From: Tabrizicola sp.
GTDB lineage: Bacteria; Pseudomonadota; Alphaproteobacteria; Rhodobacterales; Rhodobacteraceae
Assembly: GCF_022842145.1 (NCBI RefSeq)
Contig: NZ_JALHQD010000009.1
Span: forward strand, 1-64,000
DNA: 64,000 bases
Direction of reading: 5' to 3'
In this document: positions 29,152-37,524 of the stretch, piece by piece
How the letters are laid out: every line of letters begins with the position of its first letter
How positions within the stretch are numbered: the stretch's first letter is position 1
Notes under the pieces: generated by a model
What the model was told of the DNA's origin: nothing
Seen by the model: only the letters and a program-made list of their open reading frames with translations
Database searches by the model: none
Program-made: the position numbers and the translations under genes

Positions 29152-30951
29152 CTACAAAGGGGCGCAGGCGTCCCTCAACCAGGCAAGCGTAGCACCGGAA
29201 ACCCGGTTGCCAAGCTTTTCCAGCACTTCGGCGTGGTAGCCATCCAGCCAACGACGCTCTGCAGGAGAAAGTTCTTCGGTCAGGATCAATCTGCGGTCGA
29301 ACGGGACAAAGGTCAGCGTCTCGAAAGCCATCTGCGCGCGGTTGTCACCCAGGGCAGGGGCCTCCCCGACCACGATCAGGTTTTCCAGCCGGATGCCGAA
29401 CGCCCCTTCACGGTAGTATCCCGGCTCGTTCGACAGGATCATGCCCACTTCCAGCGGCACTTCCGAGATACGGCTGATCCGCTGCGGCCCCTCGTGGACG
29501 CTGAGGAACGCCCCCACGCCATGCCCGGTGCCGTGGTCGTAGTCCTGACCCGCGACCCACAGGTTGAACCGCGCCAGCGCGTCGATATCCCGCCCCGGCA
29601 GACCCTTCGGAAACCGCACTCTGCTGATCGCGATCAACCCTTGCAAAACCCGCGTATAACACTCCCGCGCCTCCCCGCCGGGATCGCCGACGGCCACCGT
29701 GCGGGTGATGTCCGTGGTCCCGTCCAGATACTGGGCCCCCGAATCGACCAGCAGAAGCTCGTTCTGCTGCACCGGTTGGTTCGTCTCCTCGGTCACCCGG
29801 TAGTGCATGATCGCGCCGTTCGGACCCGCGCCGCAGATGGTGTCAAAGCTGATGTCGTGAAGCGCGTTGGTCGCACGTCGAAAGCCTTCCAGCGCCTGCA
29901 CCACCGAGATCTCCGTCAGCCCGCCAGAGGGCGAGGCTTCGTCCAGCCAGCGCAGGAATTCGACCATCGCCGCACCGTCCCGCAGATGCGCCTCGCGCGT
30001 CGCGGCGATCTCGGCGGGGTTCTTGCAGGCCTTGGGCAGTCGGCAGGGATCGTCGCCCCATGAGACCTCGACCCCGGCGCCCTTCAGGATGCCCGACACC
30101 GCCAAAGGCGCCGTCCCCTTGTCCACCCGTACCGGTCCCGTCAGCCGCTTCAGCGCCTCGGCGAAACCCTCCACCGGATGCAGCGCCACCTCCGGGCCCA
30201 GATGCGCCCGGACGGCATCGTCCAGCTTTGCCGGATCGACAAACAGGTCGACACGCCCGTCGTCGTGCAGCACCGCAAAGCCGTGCAGGACCGGATTCTT
30301 GGGCACATCGGCACCGCGGATGTTCAAAAGCCAGCACAGCGAATCGGGCAGTGTCACCACCGCGGCCCGCTGCCCCGCTTTCCGCAAGCCCTCGGCCAGC
30401 CGGGCCCGCTTTGCCGCATGGCTTTCCCCAGCCAACTCCACCGCGTGCACAAAGGCCTTGCCACAAGGCGCGCCCGGCTGATAGGACCAAGTCGCATCAA
30501 CCGGATTTTCCTTTACCGACGAAAGTCTTGCGCCCGTTCCCTCAAGTGCCTTCTCAAGTTTCTCGACTTCGTCGGCGGTATGCAGCCAAGGGTCGAAACC
30601 AACGACTCCCGCCGCCAGATTTTCCCTGATCCAGTCGCCCGGTTTCACCTCTGGCCAGTGCACCGGAGTAAAGGCCGCAAGATCGACCTGAGCCTTCACC
30701 TGCGTCCGGTAGCGCCCGTCGATGAACACCCCCGCCAGGTCCGGCAGCACGATGCAGAACCCTGCGGACCCGGTAAAGCCGGTCAGCCATTGCAGCCGCT
30801 CATCCCGGGCCGCGACATACTCGCCCTGATGCACATCCGACCGCGGCACGATGAAACCGGCCAGCCCCATCGCCGCCAGCTTCGCTCGCAAAGCCGTCAT
30901 TCGCGGCGGGCCTTGATCGGGCGATGCATGGCTCTCGAAGCTCTGGAACAT
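29152..30951 (-). CDS. pepP: Xaa-Pro aminopeptidase (M24B)
   Basis: 599 residues, the long M24B form with two creatinase-like N-terminal domains and a C-terminal pita-bread domain. Metal ligands are visible: Asp residues in LLVDSGAQYLDGTTDITRT, His in GTGHGVGAFLSVHEGP, and Glu in LSNEPGYY and RLENLIVV. It removes N-terminal residues preceding proline in the cytoplasm. DUF427 follows 4 nt downstream; upstream lies a hairpin element that probably ends the cobT transcript. Confidence 0.9.
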   Translation of the reverse strand: MFQSFESHASPDQGPPRMTALRAKLAAMGLAGFIVPRSDVHQGEYVAARDERLQWLTGFTGSAGFCIVLPDLAGVFIDGRYRTQVKAQVDLAAFTPVHWPEVKPGDWIRENLAAGVVGFDPWLHTADEVEKLEKALEGTGARLSSVKENPVDATWSYQPGAPCGKAFVHAVELAGESHAAKRARLAEGLRKAGQRAAVVTLPDSLCWLLNIRGADVPKNPVLHGFAVLHDDGRVDLFVDPAKLDDAVRAHLGPEVALHPVEGFAEALKRLTGPVRVDKGTAPLAVSGILKGAGVEVSWGDDPCRLPKACKNPAEIAATREAHLRDGAAMVEFLRWLDEASPSGGLTEISVVQALEGFRRATNALHDISFDTICGAGPNGAIMHYRVTEETNQPVQQNELLLVDSGAQYLDGTTDITRTVAVGDPGGEARECYTRVLQGLIAISRVRFPKGLPGRDIDALARFNLWVAGQDYDHGTGHGVGAFLSVHEGPQRISRISEVPLEVGMILSNEPGYYREGAFGIRLENLIVVGEAPALGDNRAQMAFETLTFVPFDRRLILTEELSPAERRWLDGYHAEVLEKLGNRVSGATLAWLRDACAPL

Positions 30952-30960
30952 CCCGCAGGC

Positions 30961-31026
30961 CTTTCATCTTTGTCCAAATATCCTCGGGGGTGAGGAGCGA
31001 AAGCTCCGAGGGGGCGGACAGCCCCC
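30961..31026. terminator. Repeat copy 2 with paired hairpins after cobT
   Basis: Positions 30961-30986 match the repeat at 13744 (24 of 26). Next come a perfect hairpin GGAGC-gaaa-GCTCC (30994-31007) and GGGGGC-ggaca-GCCCCC (31010-31026), which abuts the cobT stop. On the minus strand these read as two GC-rich stems right after cobT and are a plausible terminator ahead of pepP, although no long T run follows. Confidence 0.6.
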
Positions 31027-32895
31027 TTACCCCGCCCGCCGCGACCCCAGCGCGCGGGCGCGCTTCTTGGGGTCCACCTCGAACAGCCCCGCCAGCTGTT
31101 CGGTCATCGCGCCCGCCAACTGCTCCACGTCGGTGATCGTCACCGCCCGCTGATAGTAGCGCGTCACGTCATGCCCGATGCCGATCGCGATCAGCTCCAC
31201 CGCCCGCCGCCGCTCCACCATCGCGATGACGTCGCGCAGGTGTTTCTCAAGATAATTCGCGGGGTTGACGGACAGAGTTGAGTCGTCGACCGGGGCGCCG
31301 TCGCTGATCACCATCATGATCTTGCGCGCCTCGGGTCGCGCCAGCATCCGCCGATGCGCCCATTCCAGCGCCTCGCCGTCGATGTTTTCTTTCAGCAGAC
31401 CCTCTTTCATCATCAGGCCCAGATTCGGCCGCACCCGCCGCCAGGGCGCATCCGCCGACTTGTAGATGATGTGCCGCAGGTCGTTCAGCCGCCCCGGCAT
31501 CTGCGGCCGCCCCTGCGCCAGCCACCGCTCGCGCGATTGCCCGCCCTTCCAGGCCCGCGTGGTGAAACCCAGGATCTCCACCTTCACCGAACAGCGTTCC
31601 AGCGTCCGCGCCAGCACGTCCGCACAGATCGCCGCGATCGAGATCGGCCGCCCCCGCATGGAACCGGAGTTGTCCAGAAGAAGCGTCACGCAGGTATCGC
31701 GGAACTCGGTGTCCTTCTCCTGCTTGAAGCTCAGCGGAGTCGTCGGGTTTGCCACCACCCGCGCCAACCGGCCCGCGTCCAGCGTGCCTTCCTCCAGATC
31801 GAACAGCCAGGACCGGTTCTGCTGCGCCTGCAAGCGGCGCTGCAGCTTGTTCGCCAGCCGCGACACCGCGCCCTTCAACGGCTCCAGCTGTTGGTCCAGA
31901 TAGGCGCGCAACCGCTCCAGCTCGGCGGGCTCGGCCAGTTCTTCGGCCTTGATTTCTTCATCGAAATCCGTGGTGTACACCGAATAGTTCGGGTCCGCGT
32001 CCGAATAGGGCGCCGGCGGCGGCGGCTCCAGCGGAGCTTCGCCTTCGGGCAGCTCAGCCTCGTCGCCCTGTTCCATGTCGGCGCTGTCTTCCATCGTGAC
32101 TTGCGCCTGGGACTGGTCCTGCTGTTCTTCCTGGCTCCGCTCGGGCGATGCCTCGGACTCGTCGGACTCCTCCTGCTCCTCGCCTGCCGAATCGGGCGAA
32201 TCCTGGTCCTCTTCGGCCTGGTCGTCGCCCGCATCCTCGGGCGCGTCGGGGTCGTCGCCCAGCTGGTCACCGTAGCCAAGGTCGGCGATGACCTTCCGGG
32301 CCAGTCGCGCAAAGGCAGCCTGGTCGGCCAGCACGTGGTCCAGATTCGACAGCGTCTCGCCCGCCTGATCCTCGACGAACCCGCGCCAGAGATCGGCCGC
32401 GTGTTCCGCCGACTTCGGCAAGGCCCGCCCGGTTGCCATCTGTCGCACCAGATAGCCCGCCGCGACCGGCAGCGGGATCTCACTGGCCTGCGTCACCTGG
32501 CCATACCCCTTGCGGTCCGCTTCATTGGCGATCTTCGCGTCGATGTTGCCCGCGGTGCCCGGCATGTCGCGCGCACCCACCGCCTCGCAGCGGGCGTTCT
32601 CCATCGCGTCGTAGATGTCCCGCGCCAAGGGCCCCGTCGGTGCATAGCGCGCGGCCACCCCGTCGTCGTGATACTTGCGCCGCAAGGCGAAGGCGTCCGC
32701 CGTTCCGCGCGCAAGCAGCACCTCGTCCCGCGTCATCCGGCGCGAAACCTGCGGCAGGCGCACGCCTTCCTTGTTCATCCCGGCCGGATCGACGGAATAG
32801 GTCACCGTCATCTCCGGGTCATCCGCCATCGTGCGGGTGGCCTCGGCGAGGGCCTTCTTGAAGGGATCGGCGGGATTGTCGGTGGGCTTGTTCAT
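31027..32895 (-). CDS. cobT: Aerobic cobaltochelatase subunit CobT
   Basis: 622 residues from [20 protein letters not shown]; the open frame reaches 33015 without family homology. An N-terminal helical domain is followed by a long acidic, Glu/Asp/Gln/Ser-rich linker (about 225-330) and a C-terminal VWA domain with the MIDAS motif [12 protein letters not shown]. CobT forms the AAA+ chaperone-like ring partner with CobS, and together they help CobN insert cobalt in aerobic B12 synthesis. cobS lies 1.7 kb upstream on the same strand, separated by other genes. Ends at GC-rich hairpins. Confidence 0.93.
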   Translation of the reverse strand: MNKPTDNPADPFKKALAEATRTMADDPEMTVTYSVDPAGMNKEGVRLPQVSRRMTRDEVLLARGTADAFALRRKYHDDGVAARYAPTGPLARDIYDAMENARCEAVGARDMPGTAGNIDAKIANEADRKGYGQVTQASEIPLPVAAGYLVRQMATGRALPKSAEHAADLWRGFVEDQAGETLSNLDHVLADQAAFARLARKVIADLGYGDQLGDDPDAPEDAGDDQAEEDQDSPDSAGEEQEESDESEASPERSQEEQQDQSQAQVTMEDSADMEQGDEAELPEGEAPLEPPPPAPYSDADPNYSVYTTDFDEEIKAEELAEPAELERLRAYLDQQLEPLKGAVSRLANKLQRRLQAQQNRSWLFDLEEGTLDAGRLARVVANPTTPLSFKQEKDTEFRDTCVTLLLDNSGSMRGRPISIAAICADVLARTLERCSVKVEILGFTTRAWKGGQSRERWLAQGRPQMPGRLNDLRHIIYKSADAPWRRVRPNLGLMMKEGLLKENIDGEALEWAHRRMLARPEARKIMMVISDGAPVDDSTLSVNPANYLEKHLRDVIAMVERRRAVELIAIGIGHDVTRYYQRAVTITDVEQLAGAMTEQLAGLFEVDPKKRARALGSRRAG

Positions 32896-33069
32896 ATCGA
32901 AGATAAAGCACCCCGCCCCGGCGTCGGCAAGCCCGACCGCAAGGCTATGGGCAGGAAAAGCCGACCGGGCCAAAGCCCCGGGGCTGCACAGGCCCCGCCC
33001 GTCACCGAAAGGCAATCCCGGATGCGCCTCACGTGCGTCACTGCACAGACCCGGCGCGGCCCTGAGGAG

Positions 33070-33098
33070 TTGGCACCACGGGGAACAACCACAGATAA
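33070..33098 (+). promoter_or_regulatory. Putative sigma-70 promoter of the FMN reductase gene
   Basis: TTGGCA (33070-33075), a 17-nt spacer, then AGATAA (33093-33098), about 38 nt before the start at 33137. It lies in the 241-nt divergent gap between cobT and this gene. Matches are moderate and no other feature in the gap is assigned. Confidence 0.35.
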
Positions 33099-33136
33099 GA
33101 GCGCATAGAATTCAAACCCCGCAAGGAACCTGACAC

Positions 33137-33718
33137 ATGGCCAACCCGAAGATCGCGATCATCGTTTCGTCGACCCGCCCGACCCGCTTTGCCGACATCC
33201 CGACCGCCTGGATCAAGGCTCAGGCCGAAGCCCGCGGCGACATCGACGTCGAAGTGGTTGACCTGCGCGACCACAAGCTGCCCTTCTTCGCCGAGGTTGC
33301 CTCGAACGCCTGGGCGCCCAGCCAGGACCCGGCTGCCGTCGCATGGCAGAAGAAGATCGGTGAGTTCGACGGCTACATTTTCGTCGTCGCCGAATACAAC
33401 CGCTCGGTCACGGGCGAGCTGAAGAACGCGCTGGACCAGGCCTACGTAGAATGGGCCAAAAAGCCCTTCGGTGCCGTGGCTTACGGCTCGATGGGCGGCG
33501 CGAACGCTCTGGGTCACCTGCAGAACATCGGCGTGGAACTGCAGATGGTTCCGACCCGCAACAACATCCGCATCGGCGGCGGCGACTTCTTCAAGGTCCA
33601 CCCCGGTTTCGGTGGCTCGGGCAACCTCGGCGACATCGAAGGCTCGATCGCGCCGTCGGCCAAGGCCATGCTGGATGACGTCATCTGGTGGGCGAACGCG
33701 ACCAAAGCCGCGCGCTAA
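33137..33718 (+). CDS. NADPH-dependent FMN reductase / quinone reductase family protein
   Basis: 193 residues with a flavodoxin-like fold. The phosphate-binding loop is IIVSSTRPTRFADIP at the N-terminus, and the flavin contacts include VAEYNRSVTGELKNALDQ and YGSMGGANALGHL. Members reduce FMN, quinones or azo compounds with NAD(P)H; the substrate is not predictable here. An AAGGA site lies upstream of the ATG. It splits the cobS-cobT neighbourhood and overlaps the convergent unknown gene by 4 bases. Confidence 0.85.
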   Translation: MANPKIAIIVSSTRPTRFADIPTAWIKAQAEARGDIDVEVVDLRDHKLPFFAEVASNAWAPSQDPAAVAWQKKIGEFDGYIFVVAEYNRSVTGELKNALDQAYVEWAKKPFGAVAYGSMGGANALGHLQNIGVELQMVPTRNNIRIGGGDFFKVHPGFGGSGNLGDIEGSIAPSAKAMLDDVIWWANATKAAR

Positions 33719-34101
33719 CTTCCTGCACCGAACAGCAGGTCACGACAACCGGCGGCCAGAGCTTCGGCTCTGGCCGCTGCCGTTCTGGCCAGACGCGGCT
33801 CGCGCGCAAACCGCCCCTGATGCAAAAGCCCCCGCTGCGCCACCTTGGCGTCGATCCGCCAGGCCATGACCTTCCTGCCGTCGCCAGCAGGCATCGACGC
33901 GTCGATCAGTGAAACAACGGCGGCAAGCTCCTCTGCAGTCCGCTCGGACCCCGGCCCGTCGAACATCCACTGGTCTTCCATCACCGCCGACAACCGCCCG
34001 GCGCAGACCGCGAATTCGCGCAATAGGGGATCGGCCGCTCCGGGGGCAGTCGCAGCCCCGAGCATGAAGACGGCCAGAAAAGTTTCCAAACCGCGCGCCA
34101 T
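33715..34101 (-). CDS. Small exported protein of unknown function
   Basis: 128 residues from MARGLETFLAVFMLGAA, which gives a clear signal peptide (cleavage near APGAA). An upstream GTG at 34128 is in frame but adds polar residues ahead of the signal. The mature part is helical with two Cys (AVCAGRL, AAGCRDLL) that could form a disulfide. No family recognised. It lies between cobS and cobT on their strand. Confidence 0.65.
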   Translation of the reverse strand: MARGLETFLAVFMLGAATAPGAADPLLREFAVCAGRLSAVMEDQWMFDGPGSERTAEELAAVVSLIDASMPAGDGRKVMAWRIDAKVAQRGLLHQGRFAREPRLARTAAARAEALAAGCRDLLFGAGS

Positions 34102-34158
34102 TTGGGCATTGGGCACGTAGAAACGCACTTTTTCAAGGCAGAAAGAAAACTAAGGTGC

Positions 34159-34631
34159 CTACTTCTGTTCGCGGATCGCGCGCAGCAGATCCCCACAGGA
34201 CGCGCAGGTCTGGTCTGCTTCGCAGGCTGGCGGCAGAGCGTTCATCGCTCCTGTCACGAGAAAAAGGTTTGTCACGCGCTTCCGCGCGCCAAGCACCGCT
34301 TCTTCGAGATTGAACGGTGTAGTGGGCAAAGGACCGCGAATGACCGGCGACCGCCGACGATCTTCGGATGAATCGGGCTTTCGCAAAGAGCTGAAAGTGC
34401 GAGTTCGATACAGGTCCTGCAGGAGAAGTGAGGCATTCAGCTCTTGCATCGCCTCAGTCTCGTCGCCGCCGAAATTGATCACAATCCGCCGCGCACCTGA
34501 AACAGCGCGGCGCAAAGCACGACATTCTGCCTGAGTCCAACACTGTTCCAGTCAAGCTGGTCCGCCGAAACTGCCGACGGCAATGCGGCGCACAACCCAA
34601 GGGCGAACCTGATGGCTCGCCCTTTCTGCAT
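34159..34631 (-). pseudogene. Frameshifted exported-protein gene coupled to cobS
   Basis: An ATG at 34631 overlaps the cobS stop (TGATG) and starts a good signal peptide ([23 protein letters not shown]), but this frame stops at 34479 after 50 codons. In the minus-one frame an open stretch continues to 34159, reading LEQCWTQAECRALRRA onward and ending CASCGDLLRAIREQK. Joined near position 34555, the two make one exported protein of about 150 residues. The region looks less GC-rich than its neighbours. A recent frameshift or sequencing error is the simplest reading. No family is recognised. Confidence 0.6.
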
Positions 34632-35605
34632 CACTTCATCGCCATGCTGGCCGCCGACTCCGGCAGCTCTTCGGCAAAGCAGCGCTGGTAGAACTCGGCC
34701 ACGGTCTGGCGTTCCAGCTCGTCGCACTTGTTCAGGAAGGTCAGCCGGAAGGCATAGCCCACGTTGCGGAAGATCTCGGCGTTCTGCGCCCAGTTCAGCA
34801 CCGTTCGCGGCGACATCACCGTCGACAGATCGCCGTTCATGAAGGCCGTCCGGGTCAGATCCGCGACGGTGACCATCTGGCTGATGACCTTGCGGCCCTT
34901 GTCGGTGTTGTAATGCGCGTTCTTCGCCAGCACGATCGCGGTTTCCGCGTCGTGGCTCAGATAGTTCAGCGTCGCGACCAGGGACCACCGGTCCATCTGC
35001 GCCTGGTTGATCTGCTGGACGCCGTGGTAAAGCCCCGTGGTGTCGCCCAGACCCACCGTGTTCGACGTCGCGAACAGCCGGAAATAGGGGTTCGGCGTGA
35101 TGATCTCGTTCTGGTCCAGAAGCGTCAGCTTGCCGTCATGCTCCAGCACGCGCTGGATCACGAACATCACGTCCGCGCGGCCCGCGTCGTATTCGTCGAA
35201 CACGATGGCCACCGCATTGCGCAGCGCCCAGGGCAGGATGCCCTCGTGGAACTCGGTCACCTGCTTGCCGTCGCGCAGCTTGATCGCATCCTTGCCGATC
35301 AGGTCGATCCGGCTGATGTGGCTGTCAAGGTTGACCCGCACGCAAGGCCAGTTCAGCCGCGCCGCGACCTGCTCGATATGGGTGGACTTCCCCGTACCGT
35401 GATAGCCCTGGATCATCACCCGACGGTTATAGGCAAAGCCCGCCAGAATCGCCAAAGTGGTGTCCGGGTCGAACTTGTAGGTCGGGTCGATCGCCGGCAC
35501 GCGGTCGGTGCGCTCGGCGAAGCCCTTCACACGCATGTCGGTATCAATCCCGAACACATCGCGGACCGAGATTTCCTCGGTCGGTTTCATCGCCTGATCC
35601 AGCAT
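34631..35605 (-). CDS. cobS: Aerobic cobaltochelatase subunit CobS
   Basis: 324 residues from [21 protein letters not shown]; starts at 35656 or 35590 are alternatives. AAA+ ATPase: Walker [11 protein letters not shown] near residue 70, Walker [11 protein letters not shown] and sensor 1 LFATSNTVG. CobS hexamers with CobT drive cobalt insertion into hydrogenobyrinic acid diamide by CobN. The bolA / J-domain / cobS / cobT order is a common alphaproteobacterial neighbourhood, here interrupted by msrB and others. Confidence 0.94.
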   Translation of the reverse strand: MLDQAMKPTEEISVRDVFGIDTDMRVKGFAERTDRVPAIDPTYKFDPDTTLAILAGFAYNRRVMIQGYHGTGKSTHIEQVAARLNWPCVRVNLDSHISRIDLIGKDAIKLRDGKQVTEFHEGILPWALRNAVAIVFDEYDAGRADVMFVIQRVLEHDGKLTLLDQNEIITPNPYFRLFATSNTVGLGDTTGLYHGVQQINQAQMDRWSLVATLNYLSHDAETAIVLAKNAHYNTDKGRKVISQMVTVADLTRTAFMNGDLSTVMSPRTVLNWAQNAEIFRNVGYAFRLTFLNKCDELERQTVAEFYQRCFAEELPESAASMAMK

Positions 35606-35781
35606 CCTGTAGGTCCATCTTTCGCCGGCGACGCCCCATTGCACCGCACCGGTCATCCTTGGAACATAACGCCGGGGGGTTCAAGGGGAAGGGCAAGCTT
35701 CCCGTTTGCGTGATCCTGAAACTTGCGACTTCGTGCCGGCGTATCCCTGTCATACCCTGCCACAAACCAGGAGCCGCCCCG

Positions 35782-36222
35782 ATGCACCGCCGCCTTTTTC
35801 TTGCAACGATCCTCGCCGCCCCGATGGCCCGCGCCGAAACCTTCGCGCTCAGCGACGCCGAATGGCGCGCGCGCCTTTCGGACCTTTCCTACCGCGTCCT
35901 GCGCGAGGAAGAGACGGAACGTCCCCACACCAGCCCGCTCAACATGGAAAATCGCCAAGGCACCTATCACTGCGCCGGCTGCGATCTCGCGGCGTTCAGC
36001 TCGGACACCAAATACGACAGCGGCACCGGCTGGCCCTCGTTCTGGAAGCCGCTGCCCGATGCCATCGCGACGCGCGAGGACGGCGGCATTTTCGGTGCCA
36101 GGACGGAAGTCCACTGCCGCCGCTGCGAAGGCCACTTCGGCCATGTGTTCGAGGACGGCCCCGCACCCACCGGCCTGCGCTACTGCATGAACGGTGCGGC
36201 GCTGACGTTCAGACTCGCCTAG
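35782..36222 (+). CDS. msrB: Exported peptide-methionine (R)-S-oxide reductase
   Basis: 146 residues from MHRRLFLATILAAPMARAE, a signal peptide with AGGAG 8 nt upstream of the ATG at 35782. MsrB core: zinc pairs CAGC and CRRC, GTGWPSFW, and catalytic Cys in RYCMNGAALTF. Reduces methionine-R-sulfoxide, here probably in the periplasm. It has the catalytic Cys, so it is not the seleno form. Its stop lies in a short tandem repeat shared with the convergent J-domain gene. Confidence 0.9.
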   Translation: MHRRLFLATILAAPMARAETFALSDAEWRARLSDLSYRVLREEETERPHTSPLNMENRQGTYHCAGCDLAAFSSDTKYDSGTGWPSFWKPLPDAIATREDGGIFGARTEVHCRRCEGHFGHVFEDGPAPTGLRYCMNGAALTFRLA

Positions 36223-36273
36223 TCTGGCCCGTCTAGTCTGGCCCGCCAAGTCCTGGACCGCCTAGTCCCGGAA
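36217..36273. repeat. Degenerate 14-bp tandem repeat across convergent stops
   Basis: About four units of a 14-15-bp sequence with core CTAGTCTGGCCC start at 36217, 36231, 36245 (CCAAGTCCTGGACC) and 36260 (CCTAGTCCCGG). The msrB stop (TAG) lies in unit 1 and the J-domain gene stop (TAG on minus) in unit 4. Confidence 0.6.
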
Positions 36274-36894
36274 ATACCGGCTGTCCTTCAGCTGCTCCCA
36301 GGCCCAGACGACCTCCTGCAGCTGCTCCTCGTGGCTGCGGTCGCCGCCGTTCATGTCGGGGTGCAGCACCTTGATCAAGCCCTTGTAGACCTTGCGGATC
36401 TCGGTCTTCGACATCGTGTCGCGCGCGTCCAGGATCTCGACCGCCTTCCGCTCGGTCGCCGGCAGCTTCCGCGTCGCGGCCGAGCTGGGCCGCCCCGGAT
36501 TCTGCGTCGCCTTCTCGCCCAGAAGCGCCATCGGATCGTTCACCCCCAGCCGCGCCCAGGCATTGCCGTCGCCGATCCGGCTGAAGGGCTTCGTCTCCCG
36601 CTCCCAGACCCGGTCCTTGTCCAGGAACTTCTGGAACTCATCGTCCGTGGTGCCCTGGAAGAAGTTCCATTTCAGATTGTACTCGCGGATGTGGTCCTTG
36701 CAGAACCAGAAGAACTCATCCAGCAGGTCCGGCGATTTCGGCGCGCGGAACGCCGCCTTCTCCTTGCAGCCGGGGTAATCGCAGGCCTTGTCCGCGGTGT
36801 CGAACGCCCCCGACATCCCGCGCCGCCCGGTTTTCTTGCGCTTCTTGTCAGCTGCGGCGCTGATGTTGAACTCGAATGGTGGGCGACTGGACAT
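36262..36894 (-). CDS. J-domain (DnaJ-like) protein with N-terminal Cys/His motif
   Basis: 210 residues from MSSRPPFEFNISAAADKKRK. A Cys/His cluster CDYPGCKEKAAF ... FWFCKDH (about 42-75) could bind zinc. A C-terminal J-domain (about 150-210) has the HPD tripeptide in IKVLHPDMNGGDR. The inverted order, with the J-domain last, is typical of the alphaproteobacterial protein found beside bolA and cobS. Likely a DnaK co-chaperone of unknown client. Confidence 0.85.
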   Translation of the reverse strand: MSSRPPFEFNISAAADKKRKKTGRRGMSGAFDTADKACDYPGCKEKAAFRAPKSPDLLDEFFWFCKDHIREYNLKWNFFQGTTDDEFQKFLDKDRVWERETKPFSRIGDGNAWARLGVNDPMALLGEKATQNPGRPSSAATRKLPATERKAVEILDARDTMSKTEIRKVYKGLIKVLHPDMNGGDRSHEEQLQEVVWAWEQLKDSRYFRD

Positions 36895-36968
36895 GCGAAC
36901 TGGGCCTTTCCGACTCGGGGGCATGAGTTTAGGGCTTTTCCCAGAAGTTAGAAGGGGGCTGGCCTGAC

Positions 36969-37220
36969 ATGACGGTGAAAGACGAAATCGAGGACCGCCT
37001 GACCGCCGCCTTCCACCCCTCGGTGCTAAGGGTAGAAAACGAAAGCCACAAGCACGCAGGCCACGCGGGCGACGACGGTTCGGGCGCCAGCCACTTCCAC
37101 ATCACCATCCGGGCCGAGGCCTTCGCGCCGATGTCCCGCCTCGCCCGCCACCGCGCGGTGCAGGCCGCGCTGGGCGACCTCAACCAGCGCATCCACGCGA
37201 TTGCGCTGGACATCGGGTAA
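36969..37220 (+). CDS. bolA: BolA family protein
   Basis: 83 residues filling a BolA fold: ESHKHAGHAG, then SHFHITI and a conserved RHRAVQAAL near the C-terminus. BolA proteins pair with monothiol glutaredoxins in iron-sulfur handling and regulation. The gene is divergent from the J-domain gene with a 74-nt gap. Confidence 0.92.
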   Translation: MTVKDEIEDRLTAAFHPSVLRVENESHKHAGHAGDDGSGASHFHITIRAEAFAPMSRLARHRAVQAALGDLNQRIHAIALDIG

Positions 37221-37288
37221 CGCCCGGCAGGGAACCGCACCCGTTCCGGGTCGTTGATCCAGCGATCTCCCATGAAAGGAGTCGCGCC

Positions 37289-37519
37289 ATGTTCCCCCAT
37301 CTTCGCATCTGGCTGGTCGTGATCTGGGTCTCGTCTGTCGCCGGTGCTGTCGTGATCGCGGGCCTCGCCTTCGGGCGGTATGAGCTTTCCACTTTCCTCT
37401 GGGCCGGCGTCGCCGGTGTCGTCATCGGCATCCCCGCGGCACTGCTGAACTGGGCTTACCTGCGTCCCAAGCGGTCGCGCGAGGTCGGGCTGATGGGCCA
37501 GGCACCGCCAAAGGGGTAG
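37289..37519 (+). CDS. Small two-helix membrane protein, unknown
   Basis: 76 residues. Two hydrophobic helices (about 6-26 and 33-56: VWSSVAGAVVIAGLAF-like and FLWAGVAGVVIGIPAALLNW) are followed by a basic C-terminal tail (RPKRSREVG). GAAAGGAG upstream of the ATG supports translation. No family recognised. It abuts the convergent DUF1963 gene (5 nt between stops). Confidence 0.7.
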   Translation: MFPHLRIWLVVIWVSSVAGAVVIAGLAFGRYELSTFLWAGVAGVVIGIPAALLNWAYLRPKRSREVGLMGQAPPKG

Positions 37520-37524
37520 ACGCG

